64,000 nucleotides of DNA from Sphingomonas aliaeris (GCF_016743815.1 NZ_CP061035.1:2048501-2112500), one strand, 5' to 3'; positions 44,320 to 54,172 are shown, numbered from the stretch's first letter. The notes: generated from the sequence alone by a model not told the origin. Numbers and translations: made by a program.

Positions 44320-45297
44320 ATGACCGAGCCGTTCGTCCGCGCCGATACCAAAGCCTTCCTGACGTTTCTTAACAACGTTCCGGGTCCGAAGATGCATGAG
44401 TTGGATGCCCCGGCAGCGCGCGCGCAATATATCGCGATGAAGGATCTGGGAGATCCGCCGGTCGGCGAACTCGGCGCGCGGCTTTCGCTGACGATACCGG
44501 GGCCGGGCGGGGATATCCCGGCGACCTTGTTCGACCCGCGCACCAACCGCCAGCCGGGGCCGGCCATCGCCTTCTTCCACGGCGGCGGTTTCGTGATCGG
44601 CAATGTCGAGACGCATGCCAGCTTCTGTGCCGAGGTAGCGCGCGTCATGGATATGCCTGTAATCTCGGTCGATTATCGGCTGGCACCGGAAGCACCGTGG
44701 CCTGCGGCACCGGACGATTGCGAAGCGGCGGCACGGTGGATCGCGACCAGCCCGGCGGACCTCGGCCGTGCGGTGACCAGCCTGATCGTGTGCGGCGACA
44801 GTGCCGGCGGCAATCTGGCGATCGTTACCGCGATGGCGCTGCGCGACGACCCCGCGCAGGTGCCGGTGATCGCGCAACTGCCTTTCTATCCCGCCACCGA
44901 CGTGACGCAGGAATATCCGTCATACAGCGAATTCGCCGAGGGGTATCTGCTCACCCGACCGGGGATGGAATGGTTCAACGCGGCGTATGCAGCGGAGGCC
45001 GAGCATATCCGCGCGTCTCCGCTGAAAGGTAATCTGAGCGGCCTGCCGCCCGCCGTGGTGGTCACGTCCAGCCTGGATCCGATTCGCGATCAGGGACGCG
45101 CTTATGCCGCAGCGCTGGCCGAGGCGGGTGTGCCGGTCGTTTTCCGTGAGGCGAAGGGGAACATCCACGGCTTCATCACGCTGCGCCAGGCGATACCGTC
45201 TTCGGTGGGCGACGTGGCGGGCGCGCTCGCCGCGCTGAAGGCGGTGGTCGCGGAGGCCGAGGGCAACCGGGTGATGGTACAGGCGGCTGCGGCCTGA
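44320..45297 (+). CDS. HSL-family alpha/beta hydrolase (esterase)
   Basis: 325 residues from ATG 44320, preceded by GAGGA. Hormone-sensitive-lipase type: oxyanion motif HGGG (87-90), nucleophile elbow GDSAGG (159-164, Ser161), Asp in SLDPIRDQG, and His in NIHGFITL. YRLAPEAPWPAAPDDC is the conserved block after the oxyanion hole. Hydrolyses short-chain esters. Another TTG at 44308 is in frame but less likely. It precedes rppH by 45 bases and may share its promoter. Confidence 0.9.
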   Translation: MTEPFVRADTKAFLTFLNNVPGPKMHELDAPAARAQYIAMKDLGDPPVGELGARLSLTIPGPGGDIPATLFDPRTNRQPGPAIAFFHGGGFVIGNVETHASFCAEVARVMDMPVISVDYRLAPEAPWPAAPDDCEAAARWIATSPADLGRAVTSLIVCGDSAGGNLAIVTAMALRDDPAQVPVIAQLPFYPATDVTQEYPSYSEFAEGYLLTRPGMEWFNAAYAAEAEHIRASPLKGNLSGLPPAVVVTSSLDPIRDQGRAYAAALAEAGVPVVFREAKGNIHGFITLRQAIPSSVGDVAGALAALKAVVAEAEGNRVMVQAAAA

Positions 45298-45342
45298 TGG
45301 CCGGGGCCGCGGTGGCGATACCGTGGAAGATGGAATGACGTC

Positions 45343-45855
45343 ATGACCGATCCCGATACCCTGCCTTACCGGCCGTGCGCCGGCATCATGTTAATCAACC
45401 GCGAAGGACAGGCGTTCGTCGGGCAGCGGCTGGATGCGACGATGGAGGCGTGGCAGATGCCGCAGGGCGGGATCGATCCGGGGGAGGATGCGGAAACGGC
45501 CGCCATTCGCGAACTGGGCGAGGAAACGGGTATCGCCCCTGACAAAGTCGAACTGATCGCCGCTGCGCCGAGCGAGCTGAGATACGACCTTCCGCCGGAA
45601 CTGGTCGGAAAGGTGTGGAAGGGCAAATATCGCGGCCAGACGCAGAAATGGTTTCTCTACCGTTTCCTGGGCGACGATTACGACATCGACATTGCGACGG
45701 CGCATCCGGAGTTCAGCACATGGCGCTGGATCGACCCCGCGACGCTGCCGGATGTGATCGTGCCGTTCAAACGGCATTTGTACGAACAGGTGCTGGAAGC
45801 GTTCGCGGATCACTTGCCGAACGGTGAGGCGAGAGGTTCGAGCGACGCGTCGTGA
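45343..45855 (+). CDS. rppH: RNA pyrophosphohydrolase (Nudix)
   Basis: 170 residues. [22 protein letters not shown] begins the family, and the Nudix box G-x5-E-x7-RE-x-x-EE-x-G lies at residues 42-64 ([20 protein letters not shown] then TG). [21 protein letters not shown] and [22 protein letters not shown] follow as in RppH. Removes pyrophosphate from 5' triphosphate mRNA ends and starts 5'-dependent decay. Length is normal. Confidence 0.94.
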   Translation: MTDPDTLPYRPCAGIMLINREGQAFVGQRLDATMEAWQMPQGGIDPGEDAETAAIRELGEETGIAPDKVELIAAAPSELRYDLPPELVGKVWKGKYRGQTQKWFLYRFLGDDYDIDIATAHPEFSTWRWIDPATLPDVIVPFKRHLYEQVLEAFADHLPNGEARGSSDAS

Positions 45856-45900
45856 CTCGTCCGGTTCCGTTGCCGTCGTTATGACGCTATCGAAATAGTT

Positions 45901-46803
45901 ATGCGCAAGCCCCGCTTCCTGCTCGCTTTTCTGATCGCGCCATGCCTGATCGGCAATGCCGAGGAAACCGAAATCCCGTCGCCGATCCGGGCGATGCTGG
46001 ACGCCGCGATCGCGAGCGGAAACCCGTCCGAAGTGGCGATCGTCGAGAAATATGCGCGCGGTGCGGTTCCCGAGAGCGCCAAGGCGATCAGTGCGGTTGC
46101 AGATACGTGGCGGCATGATCGCGAGGCGGCACGCACAGCGCAGATTCGTGCCGCCGGTCCGTTCGATCTGTGGAAGGGGAACGCCCAGATCGGCGGGTAT
46201 CTGACCACCGGCAATACCGAGAATATCGGTGTGACCGGCGCGCTGGATCTGACTCGCGAAAGCCTGTTCTGGCGGCACAAGCTTCGCGTTTCGGCGGATT
46301 ATCAGGAGAGCTTGGGCTTGGTCAGCCGCGAGCGGTATCAGGCGTCGTACGAGCCGAACTTCAAATTTTCGCCGCGCGGCTACGTCTACGGCGCGGCACA
46401 ATATGAGAGCGACCGGTTCCTTGGCTATGACGACCGCATCTCGGCATCCGTCGGTGCCGGCTATACGGCGATCAAGGCGCCAAGCGCGACGCTGAACCTG
46501 GAACTCGGCCCGGCATTCCGCCACACGTCCTTTACCGACGCGACCCACGAGCGCAGCCTTGCCGCACGCGGTTCGCTGGATTTCGACTGGAAGTTGTCGA
46601 ATGCGGTGTCGCTGACGCAGAACGCCTCCGCCTATGTCCAGCATTACAACAGCACGGTGACGGGCACGACCGCGCTGAACGCGAAGCTGATCGGCCCGCT
46701 GGCGGCGAAGCTGTCGTATAGCGTGCAATATGAAAGCATGCCGCCAATCGGACGGGTGGGGACGGATACGACCAGCCGGGCGTCGCTGGTGTACAGCTTC
46801 TAG
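45901..46803 (+). CDS. DUF481 outer-membrane beta-barrel-like protein
   Basis: 300 residues. Signal peptide MRKPRFLLAFLIAPCLIGNA, a helical N-terminal part (PIRAMLDAAIASGNPSEVAIVEKYARGAVP), then alternating aromatic beta-strands typical of DUF481/YdiY (NAQIGGYLTTGNTENIGVTGALDLTRE, WRHKLRVSADYQESLGLVSRERYQASYEPNFKF, YVYGAAQYESDRFLGYDDRISASVGAGY), ending with a C-terminal Phe (SLVYSF) as outer-membrane barrels require. Function unknown. It stands between rppH and the M20 hydrolase. Confidence 0.85.
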   Translation: MRKPRFLLAFLIAPCLIGNAEETEIPSPIRAMLDAAIASGNPSEVAIVEKYARGAVPESAKAISAVADTWRHDREAARTAQIRAAGPFDLWKGNAQIGGYLTTGNTENIGVTGALDLTRESLFWRHKLRVSADYQESLGLVSRERYQASYEPNFKFSPRGYVYGAAQYESDRFLGYDDRISASVGAGYTAIKAPSATLNLELGPAFRHTSFTDATHERSLAARGSLDFDWKLSNAVSLTQNASAYVQHYNSTVTGTTALNAKLIGPLAAKLSYSVQYESMPPIGRVGTDTTSRASLVYSF

Positions 46804-46879
46804 GGCTTCGACGCCTTTACCAGCGCATGCATTTTGCAGGGGGTGGAGCCGCCGCCCCGGAGCGGCTAGGCTTGCGGGA

Positions 46880-48088
46880 ATGGACCAGCTTTCCCCCGCC
46901 GAACTGACGCTGATCGAGATGGCGCGCGCGCAGCCGATGCTGGCGCAGGTGGAGCGTTGGTCCACGATCAATTCCGGGACGCGCAATCTGGCCGGGCTGG
47001 CGTCGGTAGCGACGGAGTTGGCCGACGCGTTCTCGGTGCTGCCTGGCGAGATCCAACTGATCGCGCCCGAGCCTGCGGAGAGCGTGGGGACGGACGGAAT
47101 AGTCTCGGCGATCGAGCATGGCCGGCACCTGCACCTGAGCGTCCGTCCGGATGCGGCGGTGCGGATGCTGTTCACCGGGCATATGGACACCGTTTACCCG
47201 GTCGATCACTCGTTCCAGGCGCTGACGATGCGCGACGACGGCACGTTGAACGGGCCGGGCGTGGCGGACATGAAGGGCGGTCTCGCGCTAATGCTGGGCG
47301 CGTTGACCGCGATCGAGGCGTCGCCCTTCGGCCCGCGGATCGGGTATGACGTGGTGATCAATTCCGATGAGGAAACTGGCTCCTTCTCGTCGGCCGCGCT
47401 GATCGCGGACATGGCGCTGGGTAAGGTCGCCGCCCTGACCTACGAACCGGCATTGCCGGACGGTACGCTGGCCGGCGCTCGCGGGGGGACCGGCAACTTC
47501 TCGATCGTCGTACGGGGGCTGAGCGCGCATGCGGGGCGCAATCCGGACGATGGGCGTAACGCAATTCTCGCCGCCGCAGATATCGCGCTGCGGCTGGCGG
47601 AGGCGCGCGGGCCGAGGCTGGCGGTCAATCCCGCACGGATCGATGGCGGAGGGCCGAACAACGTCGTGCCGGATCTGGCGGTACTGCGCGTCAATTTCCG
47701 CCCGGCGACGTTGGACGAGATCAAGCGGGCACAAGCGCAGATCGACAGCGCCGTGGCGATGGTCGCCGCCAAGCACGACGTCAGGATCGAGGTGCATGGC
47801 GGCTTCAACCGACCACCCAAGCCGATCGACGCCGGGGCGGAGATGCTGTTCGGACTGGTCAAGTCGAGCGGCGCCGCGCTTGGGCTCGACATCGGCTGGC
47901 GGCATAGCGGCGGGGTGTGCGACGGCAACAACATCGCCGCGTGCGGCGTGCCCGTCGTCGATACGATGGGCGCGCGTGGCGGTGCGATCCACTCTCCGGA
48001 CGAGTTCCTGATCGTCGACAGTCTGCCCGAACGCGCCGCCTTATCCGCACTCACCATCGCGCGGATCGCGCAAGCAGGACGCTTATGA
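46880..48088 (+). CDS. M20-family amidohydrolase (glutamate carboxypeptidase-like) coupled to the ast genes
   Basis: 402 residues from ATG 46880. Zinc-binding blocks: GHMDTVYP (His and the first metal Asp), GPGVADMKGGLALML (bridging Asp), NSDEETGSFSSAALI (general-base Glu and metal Glu). The lid domain holds RGLSAHAGRNPDDGRNAI, and IHSPDEFLIVDS carries the last metal His. The stop overlaps the astA start (ATGA). Related enzymes include DapE and ArgE, which hydrolyse N-succinyl or N-acetyl amino acids. Because it is coupled to astA-astB, it could remove succinate from N-succinylglutamate in place of AstE; that is inference. Confidence 0.88.
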   Translation: MDQLSPAELTLIEMARAQPMLAQVERWSTINSGTRNLAGLASVATELADAFSVLPGEIQLIAPEPAESVGTDGIVSAIEHGRHLHLSVRPDAAVRMLFTGHMDTVYPVDHSFQALTMRDDGTLNGPGVADMKGGLALMLGALTAIEASPFGPRIGYDVVINSDEETGSFSSAALIADMALGKVAALTYEPALPDGTLAGARGGTGNFSIVVRGLSAHAGRNPDDGRNAILAAADIALRLAEARGPRLAVNPARIDGGGPNNVVPDLAVLRVNFRPATLDEIKRAQAQIDSAVAMVAAKHDVRIEVHGGFNRPPKPIDAGAEMLFGLVKSSGAALGLDIGWRHSGGVCDGNNIAACGVPVVDTMGARGGAIHSPDEFLIVDSLPERAALSALTIARIAQAGRL

Positions 48089-49097
48089 CCTTTCGAATTC
48101 GCGCCGCGCGGACCAGCGATCTTCAGGCGCTGTACGAAATGGCCAAGCTAACTGGCGGTGGTTTCACGAATTTACCTCCGGATAGGAGCGCGCTTACGGC
48201 GAAGCTGGAGCGGAGCCAGGCAGCGTTGGCGAACACGGATCCGGCCGGCGACGAACTGTTCGTGCTGGTGCTCGAGAATGTCGCAACGAAGGAAGTGCGC
48301 GGGACGTGCCAGTTGTTCACGCATGTCGGACAGAAATATCCGTTTTACAGCTACCGGCTGGGGAATCTGACACAGCATAGCGCGGCGCTGCACCGGACTT
48401 TTCGGGCGGACATGCTCTCGCTCGCCACCGATCTGGAAGGGTCGAGCGAGGTCGGCGGGTTGTTCCTGCATCCGGGCGAGCGCGCCGGGGGTTGGGGCTG
48501 CTGCTAGCGCGCAGCCGGTATCTGTTCATCGCACAGCACCGGGCGCGGTTCGCCGACCGGATCCTTGCGGAACTGCGCGGCGTGATCGACGAGGCGGGCG
48601 GATCGCCGTTCTGGGACGGGCTGGCCGGACGCTTCTTCGGGATGAATTTCCAGGATGCCGACCAATTCAACGCGGTCCACGGGCACCAGTTCATCGCCGA
48701 TCTGTTCCCCAAGCACCCGATCTACACCGCGATGTTGAGCGAGACGGCACGGGCGGCGATCGGCCTGCCTCACCCGTCCGGTCGCGCGGCGATGAGAATG
48801 CTGGAAAACGAAGGGTTTGCGTTCGAGAATTACATCGACATCTTCGATGGTGGGCCGACGATGACGGCGAAGACCGACCGGGTGCGATCGATCCGCGAGG
48901 CGAAGACCGACCGGATCATCGCGGTGGACGAAGACGGCGGCGAGCAGGCTCTGGTCGCGCTTGGGCAACTGGCGGAGTTCCGGTGCGCCTTCGGGTGCGT
49001 GCGGCAGGCCGAAGGGGGGATCATCGTGGACAAAGCGTGCGCCGATGCGATCGGTGCGGCGGCCGACGATACCGTCGTGCATGTCGGGCGGCTCTGA
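48085..49097 (+). pseudogene. astA: Arginine N-succinyltransferase, frame broken by one missing base
   Basis: 337 residues when repaired. First step of the arginine succinyltransferase pathway (succinyl-CoA plus arginine). The first frame holds MTFRIRAARTSDLQALYEMAKLTGGGFTNLPPDR and FRADMLSLATDLEGSSEVGGLFLHPGERAGG, then meets a stop. One extra G in the GGGGG run at 48487-48491 continues it as LGLLLARSRYLFIAQHRARFADRILAELRGV and HPIYTAMLSETARAAIG. Starts within the M20 hydrolase stop (ATGA) and shares one base with the astB start (TGATG). Probably an assembly indel. Confidence 0.9.
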
Positions 49098-50353
49098 TGG
49101 TGGTCGAGATCAACTTCGACGGGCTGATCGGGCCGAGCCATAACTATGCCGGGCTAAGCCTTGGTAATCTGGCGGCGACGGGAAATGCCGGGCGGGTCTC
49201 ACGACCGCGGGCAGCGGCGCTGGAGGGGATCGCCAAGATGCGCGCCAATCTGGCGCTGGGGCTGGCGCAGGGCATCCTGCTGCCGCACCGGCGACCGGAC
49301 CGGCGCTGGCTGGAAAGCCTAGCCACCGATTACGAACGCGCGGCGCCACATCTCCGCGCGCAGGCGCTGTCGGCATCGGCGATGTGGGCGGCGAATGCAG
49401 CGACGGTTTCCCCGGCAACGGACAGCGCAGACGGGCGATGCCATTTGAGTGTCGCGAACCTTGTCACGATGCCGCACCGTAGCCACGAATGGCAGGAAAC
49501 GCTGGCGCAGCTTCGGATCGCCTTCGCCGATCCGGCCTTTGCGGTACACGGTCCCGTTCCGGCACCGTTCGGCGACGAAGGTGCGGCGAACCATATGCGG
49601 TTATGCGCGGAACACGGGTCGCTGGGTGTGGAAGTGTTCGTTTATGGCGTTTCGGGCGGCCCCTTCCCCGCCCGGCAGCATATCGAGGCGAGCATAACTG
49701 TGGCGCGGCGCCATGAGCTCGACCCCGCGCACACGATCTTCGCGCAGCAATCCGTCGCAGCGATCGCGGCCGGGGCGTTCCATAACGACGTGGTCGCGGT
49801 GGCGAACGAGCGCGTACTGTTCGCGCACGAGCAGGCGTTCGAGGACCGCGACGGCTTCCATGCAGAATTGCGAGCCAAATTCCCGCAAGTCGTAATCGTC
49901 GAGGTCCCGGCCGACCGGGTGAGCCTGGCCGATGCGGTATCGTCCTATCTGTTCAACGCACAACTCGTGACCCTGCCGCAGCGTGGCGGAATGGCGCTGA
50001 TCCTGCCGGGTGAGGCGCGCGAGAACGTCGCGGTGTGGACGTGGTTGCAGGAGATGATCGCCGGCAACGGCCCGATCCGGCGGTTGGAAGTGGTCGATGT
50101 GCGGCAATCCATGGCGAACGGCGGCGGCCCCGCCTGCCTGCGCCTACGTGTCGTCGCGGATCCCCGGACGATCGATCCGCGCTTCATGGTCGATGAGAAC
50201 AGGCTGGACCTGATTGCGGGCGTCGTTTCAGCGCACTGGCCGGAGACGATCGCGATCGATGATATCGGCGATCCTGCGCTGATCGGCCGGATCGAGGCCG
50301 CGCGATCCGCGCTGCTCGATGCGCTGGGGATTGTCGAATTCATTTACACTTAA
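49097..50353 (+). CDS. astB: N-succinylarginine dihydrolase
   Basis: 418 residues. MVVEINFDGLIGPSHNYAGLSLGNLAA, VTMPHRSHEWQETLAQLRIAF, APFGDEGAANHMRL, FAQQSVAAIAAGAFHNDVVAVANERVLFAHEQAF and RQSMANGGGPACLRLRVV are the AstB signatures, the last carrying the catalytic Cys of the guanidino-hydrolase fold. Cleaves N-succinylarginine to N-succinylornithine, CO2 and ammonia. Start shares one base with the astA stop. AstC, AstD and AstE are not present downstream. Confidence 0.95.
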   Translation: MVVEINFDGLIGPSHNYAGLSLGNLAATGNAGRVSRPRAAALEGIAKMRANLALGLAQGILLPHRRPDRRWLESLATDYERAAPHLRAQALSASAMWAANAATVSPATDSADGRCHLSVANLVTMPHRSHEWQETLAQLRIAFADPAFAVHGPVPAPFGDEGAANHMRLCAEHGSLGVEVFVYGVSGGPFPARQHIEASITVARRHELDPAHTIFAQQSVAAIAAGAFHNDVVAVANERVLFAHEQAFEDRDGFHAELRAKFPQVVIVEVPADRVSLADAVSSYLFNAQLVTLPQRGGMALILPGEARENVAVWTWLQEMIAGNGPIRRLEVVDVRQSMANGGGPACLRLRVVADPRTIDPRFMVDENRLDLIAGVVSAHWPETIAIDDIGDPALIGRIEAARSALLDALGIVEFIYT

Positions 50354-50417
50354 CTTTATTTCCTGTCCCGAAACGACGGTTTTCCGCCATTGGCCCAAGG
50401 TTTGCAGAGCGGTGGTC

Positions 50418-50636
50418 ATGTGGACCAAATTCGCCAAGCTGTTCGTCATCAAGACGAAGTTCGAAGCCTTTCTGGTGATCTATGGGCTGGGGCTCGGTGC
50501 CGTCGAACGCGGCGTGCATTATCTGCAGCAATATCCGGGCTATGGCGGATGGATGCTGTTCGCCTGCTGCCCGATCGCAGTGTTCATGGCGGGCGCGCGT
50601 ATCCTAGACTCGCTCGAACGGCAGCATCAGGACTGA
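50418..50636 (+). CDS. Small membrane protein
   Basis: 72 residues from ATG 50418 (MWTKFAKLFVIKTKFEAFLVIYGLGLGAVERGVHYLQQYP), with two hydrophobic segments (about 17-30 and 45-60: WMLFACCPIAVFMAGARIL). GTG at 50415 is an alternative start. No family is known to me; it looks like an inner-membrane protein. The longer frame from 50319 is not supported. It lies between astB and corA. Confidence 0.65.
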   Translation: MWTKFAKLFVIKTKFEAFLVIYGLGLGAVERGVHYLQQYPGYGGWMLFACCPIAVFMAGARILDSLERQHQD

Positions 50637-50719
50637 CGCCCCCGGCGGACGCTTTCGAACGCGACGGACGGCGCGGGCTTTGTTAGGCAGGCGTCGCCAA
50701 CTGCCATGAGGGTTTCGTC

Positions 50720-51688
50720 TTGAGCGTCGTAGCTGCCTATCTGTATCGCGACGGGAAGCGGATCCGCGATATATCAGTCGATGAAGCGAACCCATGCGGT
50801 GGCGATACCTCGGAGTTCGTGTGGATCGGGCTATTGGAACCGACCGAGGATGAACTCCGCAAGTTGCAGGAAAAGTTCGATCTTCACCCGCTGGCCGTCG
50901 AAGATGCGTTGAAGGCGCATCAACTGCCCAAGGTCGATGTCTATGGCAGCCAGTTGTTCGTCGTGGCGCGCACGGCGCACCTGGTATCCGACAAGATCGC
51001 ATATGGCGAAACCTCGATCTTCGTTGGGCGGGACCATATCATTTCGGTTCGGCACGGGTCGGCGCGGGCGCATACCGAGTTGCGCGATCACCTGGAGGCC
51101 GCACCCGATCTGTTGAAACTGGGCGTCGATTACGTGCTGCACGCGATCATAGACTTCATCGTCGATGGATATCAGCCGATCGTCGACACGATCGAAGAGG
51201 AAGTGCTGGAGACCGAGCAGGCGGCGATGAACATTTCGCTGACCAAGGATCAGACCGCGCATCTGTTCGCCCAACGGCGCGAAGTCATCCGGTTCCAGCG
51301 GATCATAGGACCGATGGTCGAGGTGGCCAACAAACTCGCCAATCTGGACATGCCTTGCATCGACGCCGAGGCGAAACCGTATTTCCGCGACGTCTACGAT
51401 CACTGCCGCCGGGTGGAAAATATGGTCGGCGGTCTGCGCGATGCGCTGACGTCGGTGTTCGAGGTCAGCGCCCTACTGGAGCAGCAACGACAGGGCGAGA
51501 TCACCCGCCAGCTTGCCGCGTGGGCCGCGATCCTTGCCGTTCCAACGGCGATCGCGGGCATTTACGGGATGAACTTCAAATATATGCCCGAACTGGAGAG
51601 CCATTACGGCTATCCGATCACGGTCGCGGTGATCCTGACCCTGTGCGTCGGGCTATATCTGCAATTCAAGCGGGTACGCTGGTTATAG
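50720..51688 (+). CDS. corA: CorA-family magnesium/cobalt transporter
   Basis: 322 residues from a TTG start. Cytoplasmic N-terminal domain with FVWIGLLEPTEDELRKLQEKFDLHPLAVEDALKAHQLPKVDVYGSQLFVV, then the long helix and two C-terminal membrane segments with the signature G-M-N (283-285, GIYGMNF) between them and YPITVAVILTLCVGLYLQFK as the last one. Forms a pentamer that lets Mg2+ enter. A strong palindromic terminator follows the stop. Confidence 0.93.
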   Translation: MSVVAAYLYRDGKRIRDISVDEANPCGGDTSEFVWIGLLEPTEDELRKLQEKFDLHPLAVEDALKAHQLPKVDVYGSQLFVVARTAHLVSDKIAYGETSIFVGRDHIISVRHGSARAHTELRDHLEAAPDLLKLGVDYVLHAIIDFIVDGYQPIVDTIEEEVLETEQAAMNISLTKDQTAHLFAQRREVIRFQRIIGPMVEVANKLANLDMPCIDAEAKPYFRDVYDHCRRVENMVGGLRDALTSVFEVSALLEQQRQGEITRQLAAWAAILAVPTAIAGIYGMNFKYMPELESHYGYPITVAVILTLCVGLYLQFKRVRWL

Positions 51689-51689
51689 C

Positions 51690-51715
51690 GGGGGAGGGGC
51701 GAGCACCCCTCCCCC
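51690..51715. terminator. Bidirectional terminator between corA and the TonB receptor
   Basis: GGGGGAGGGG, loop CGAGCA, CCCCTCCCCC: a perfect ten-base stem starting one base after the corA stop. It lies between two convergent genes and can serve both, although there is no long U tract. Confidence 0.75.
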
Positions 51716-51733
51716 GTCTCGCCGTTAGATCGT

Positions 51734-54172
51734 TCAGAACGACTTGCTGATCGTCAGGCCGTAGGTGCGCGGATCGCCGGGCTGGCCGACGATCAGGCCG
51801 GTGCTGCCCGACTGGGTGGAGAGCAGTTCGAAATAGTTCTGGTCGAACGCGTTGCGGACCCAGCCGAACAGGTTGAAATCGTCCTTCCGGTATCCGGCGC
51901 GGAAATTGGACAGCGAATAGCCCTCGATCCAGGTGTACGCCGACGGGGACGGATTGGACGAGAAGCGCGAACGGTAATTGCCGTCGTAACCGACATAGAC
52001 CTGTCCGCCCGATTCCCCGACGGGCACGTTGTATTCGCCGCCGTAGGAGAAGGACCATTTCGAGATGCCGGGCAGGCGCTGACCCGAGATGTTGCATGCG
52101 ACCGGGCTAAGCTGTCCGGCGACACCCGCGGGGCCCGGCGTGCCTGTCGTGACCGTACCTCCGGACAGTTCGGGCGGGCACGGAGCGTTGGTGAAGCGTT
52201 CGTAGGTCGCGTCGGTATAGGCGCCGTTGACGTAGAAGTTGACGCGCTTGCTCGGGCGGAAGCTGGAATCGAATTCGAAGCCGCGCGAGCGGACCTTTCC
52301 GGCGTTTGCCAGGTATCCGCGGATGACGGTCAACTGGCCATTGTTGACGGTCGCCTGATAGTCGCGAACCTCAGTCCAGAAGCCGGCGAGGTTAAGTGTC
52401 GCCTTGCGGTCGAAGAACTGCGTTTTGAGACCGAGTTCGTACGCGTCAACCTTTTCCGGCTTCACGGTCTGCGTGCTGAGATCGACGCCGGTGCCGGCCG
52501 CGTTCAAAGGCAAGCCGGACAAGTTGATGCCGCCTGATTTGAAGCTTTTCGAATAGGTCGCATAGCCGTGGATATCGCGATCGAAATCGTAGGACAGCGT
52601 GATATCGCCCGAGACGTTCCAGGCGCTGAATTTGGGCGCGTAGCTTTGCGGGGCAAGCGTGGCGGATTGATCGGAGTTCAACGTCGTGCTGCCGGTACCG
52701 GTCGTCACGACCGAAAGATAGGAGCCGCTTTTCTTGTCGTAATTCACCCGCAGACCGGGCTGGATATGGAAGCCGGTTCCCGCTTCCCAATTCAGCTTTC
52801 CGAACACAGCAAAGCTCGTATTGTCAAAGCTGATCGTGTTGGTGGAGGTCAGGCCGTTAAGCACCGCGGGATTACAAGCATTTGCGGTCGTTGTTGCGCA
52901 TCCGGTGGCACCAACGGGAACGTTGCCGGGATTGAGCAGGTAGCGGCTGGCGGCCGGCCCCTGCACCTGTGACCCCTGCGTATCGATCGTCTGTTTGAAG
53001 AAGAAGGCACCAACCGTATAATCGAGCGTGTTCTTGCCGTTGGAGGCCAAGCGGATCTCCTGCGATATCTGCTTTTGCTGCGACGGGTTCTGCGAAACGG
53101 TGGTTACCGGGAGCCCGGTGAAATCGCGATCGTTCTGCGGCTGCCAGTCCCAATAGCGCCATGCCGAGACCGAGGTCAGCGTGGCGGGCCCGACATCCCA
53201 GTTCGCGACGAGCGAAACGCCGCCGATTTCCTGACGGGAGTTGATGCTGGCATCCAGATCCGTGACGCGATCGAAGGGATCGAAGCTTGGCGGCTTGTAG
53301 TTAAAGGCGGCGGCAAGCGCGGCATATTGGCGGTTCGCGGCACGCTGCGTCGTCCCGACGCGGGCGTAATATTGGACGCAACAATCCGGGCTTTGGACGT
53401 TAAAATCGCCTGACAAAGTGAGATCGAGAACGTCCGTCGCCTTCCACAGCAACTGGCCGCGCAGGCCGAGATTGCGCTGGCGGTGCAGATATTCGTCGGA
53501 CGTGACGTTGTAGATCGTTCCCTTGCGCGTCGTGGCCGAGGTGGACAGGCGCAGCGCTAGCGTATCGGTCAGTGGGCCGGAGACGGATCCCTTCGCCTGG
53601 ACGAAATTGTAATTGCCGCCGCTGAGTTCGATCCGCGCTTCGGGTGTGAAGCTGGGCAGGCGCGTGGTGATGTTGAGCGCGCCCGCCGTTGTGTTCTTGC
53701 CGTACAGCGTACCTTGCGGCCCACGCAGCACCTCGACCCGATCGACATCGACGAAATCGAACGTCGATGCGCCGATGCGGCCGATATAGACGCCGTCGAC
53801 GTAGAAGCCGACGCCCTGTTCGATCCCGTCATTCGTCAGCCCGAACGGCGCGCCAAGCCCGCGGATATTGATCGCAGAGTTGCGCGGATTGCTGGAATAG
53901 AATTGCAACGACGGTTGCTGCTGTTGCAGGCGGTTGACGGTGAAGGCGCCAGTCTTCTCGATATCCTCGCCGCCGATGACGGACATCGCGATCGGCACAT
54001 CCTGAACGCGTTCGACGCGGCGGCGGGCAGTCACGACAACGTCGCCGGACGTTTCCTGGCCCGTGGGGGTCGGTTCGGAGACGGGCGCGGGCGTAACCTG
54101 ACTCTCGGGTAGCGTGACGGGCTGAACCGCCGCGCTGGAAGCCATCAATACGTACCAAGCGTGCGCGAGCAT
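51734..54172 (-). CDS. TonB-dependent receptor
   Basis: 812 residues. The plug domain begins near residue 45 (GDVVVTARRRVERVQDVPIAMSVIGGEDI), followed by INIRGLGAPFGLTNDGIEQGVGFYVDGVYIGR and VEVLRGPQGTLYGKNTTAGALNITTR, the standard TonB-receptor blocks. A long beta-barrel follows and ends with the terminal Phe (YGLTISKSF) recognised by BamA. The short N-terminal region (MLAHAWYVLMASSAAVQP) is a weak signal peptide. Substrate unknown; sphingomonads carry many such receptors for sugars, siderophores and aromatics. It is the only gene of its transcription unit here. Confidence 0.94.
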   Translation of the reverse strand: MLAHAWYVLMASSAAVQPVTLPESQVTPAPVSEPTPTGQETSGDVVVTARRRVERVQDVPIAMSVIGGEDIEKTGAFTVNRLQQQQPSLQFYSSNPRNSAINIRGLGAPFGLTNDGIEQGVGFYVDGVYIGRIGASTFDFVDVDRVEVLRGPQGTLYGKNTTAGALNITTRLPSFTPEARIELSGGNYNFVQAKGSVSGPLTDTLALRLSTSATTRKGTIYNVTSDEYLHRQRNLGLRGQLLWKATDVLDLTLSGDFNVQSPDCCVQYYARVGTTQRAANRQYAALAAAFNYKPPSFDPFDRVTDLDASINSRQEIGGVSLVANWDVGPATLTSVSAWRYWDWQPQNDRDFTGLPVTTVSQNPSQQKQISQEIRLASNGKNTLDYTVGAFFFKQTIDTQGSQVQGPAASRYLLNPGNVPVGATGCATTTANACNPAVLNGLTSTNTISFDNTSFAVFGKLNWEAGTGFHIQPGLRVNYDKKSGSYLSVVTTGTGSTTLNSDQSATLAPQSYAPKFSAWNVSGDITLSYDFDRDIHGYATYSKSFKSGGINLSGLPLNAAGTGVDLSTQTVKPEKVDAYELGLKTQFFDRKATLNLAGFWTEVRDYQATVNNGQLTVIRGYLANAGKVRSRGFEFDSSFRPSKRVNFYVNGAYTDATYERFTNAPCPPELSGGTVTTGTPGPAGVAGQLSPVACNISGQRLPGISKWSFSYGGEYNVPVGESGGQVYVGYDGNYRSRFSSNPSPSAYTWIEGYSLSNFRAGYRKDDFNLFGWVRNAFDQNYFELLSTQSGSTGLIVGQPGDPRTYGLTISKSF

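Noticed and set aside
45335-45344. ATGACGTCAT palindrome before rppH
   Set aside because: A ten-base palindrome including the start codon; easily chance and not placed like an operator.
45391-47190. 599-residue minus-strand frame across rppH, DUF481 and M20 genes
   Set aside because: Spans several clear genes of the other strand; composition is shadow-like.
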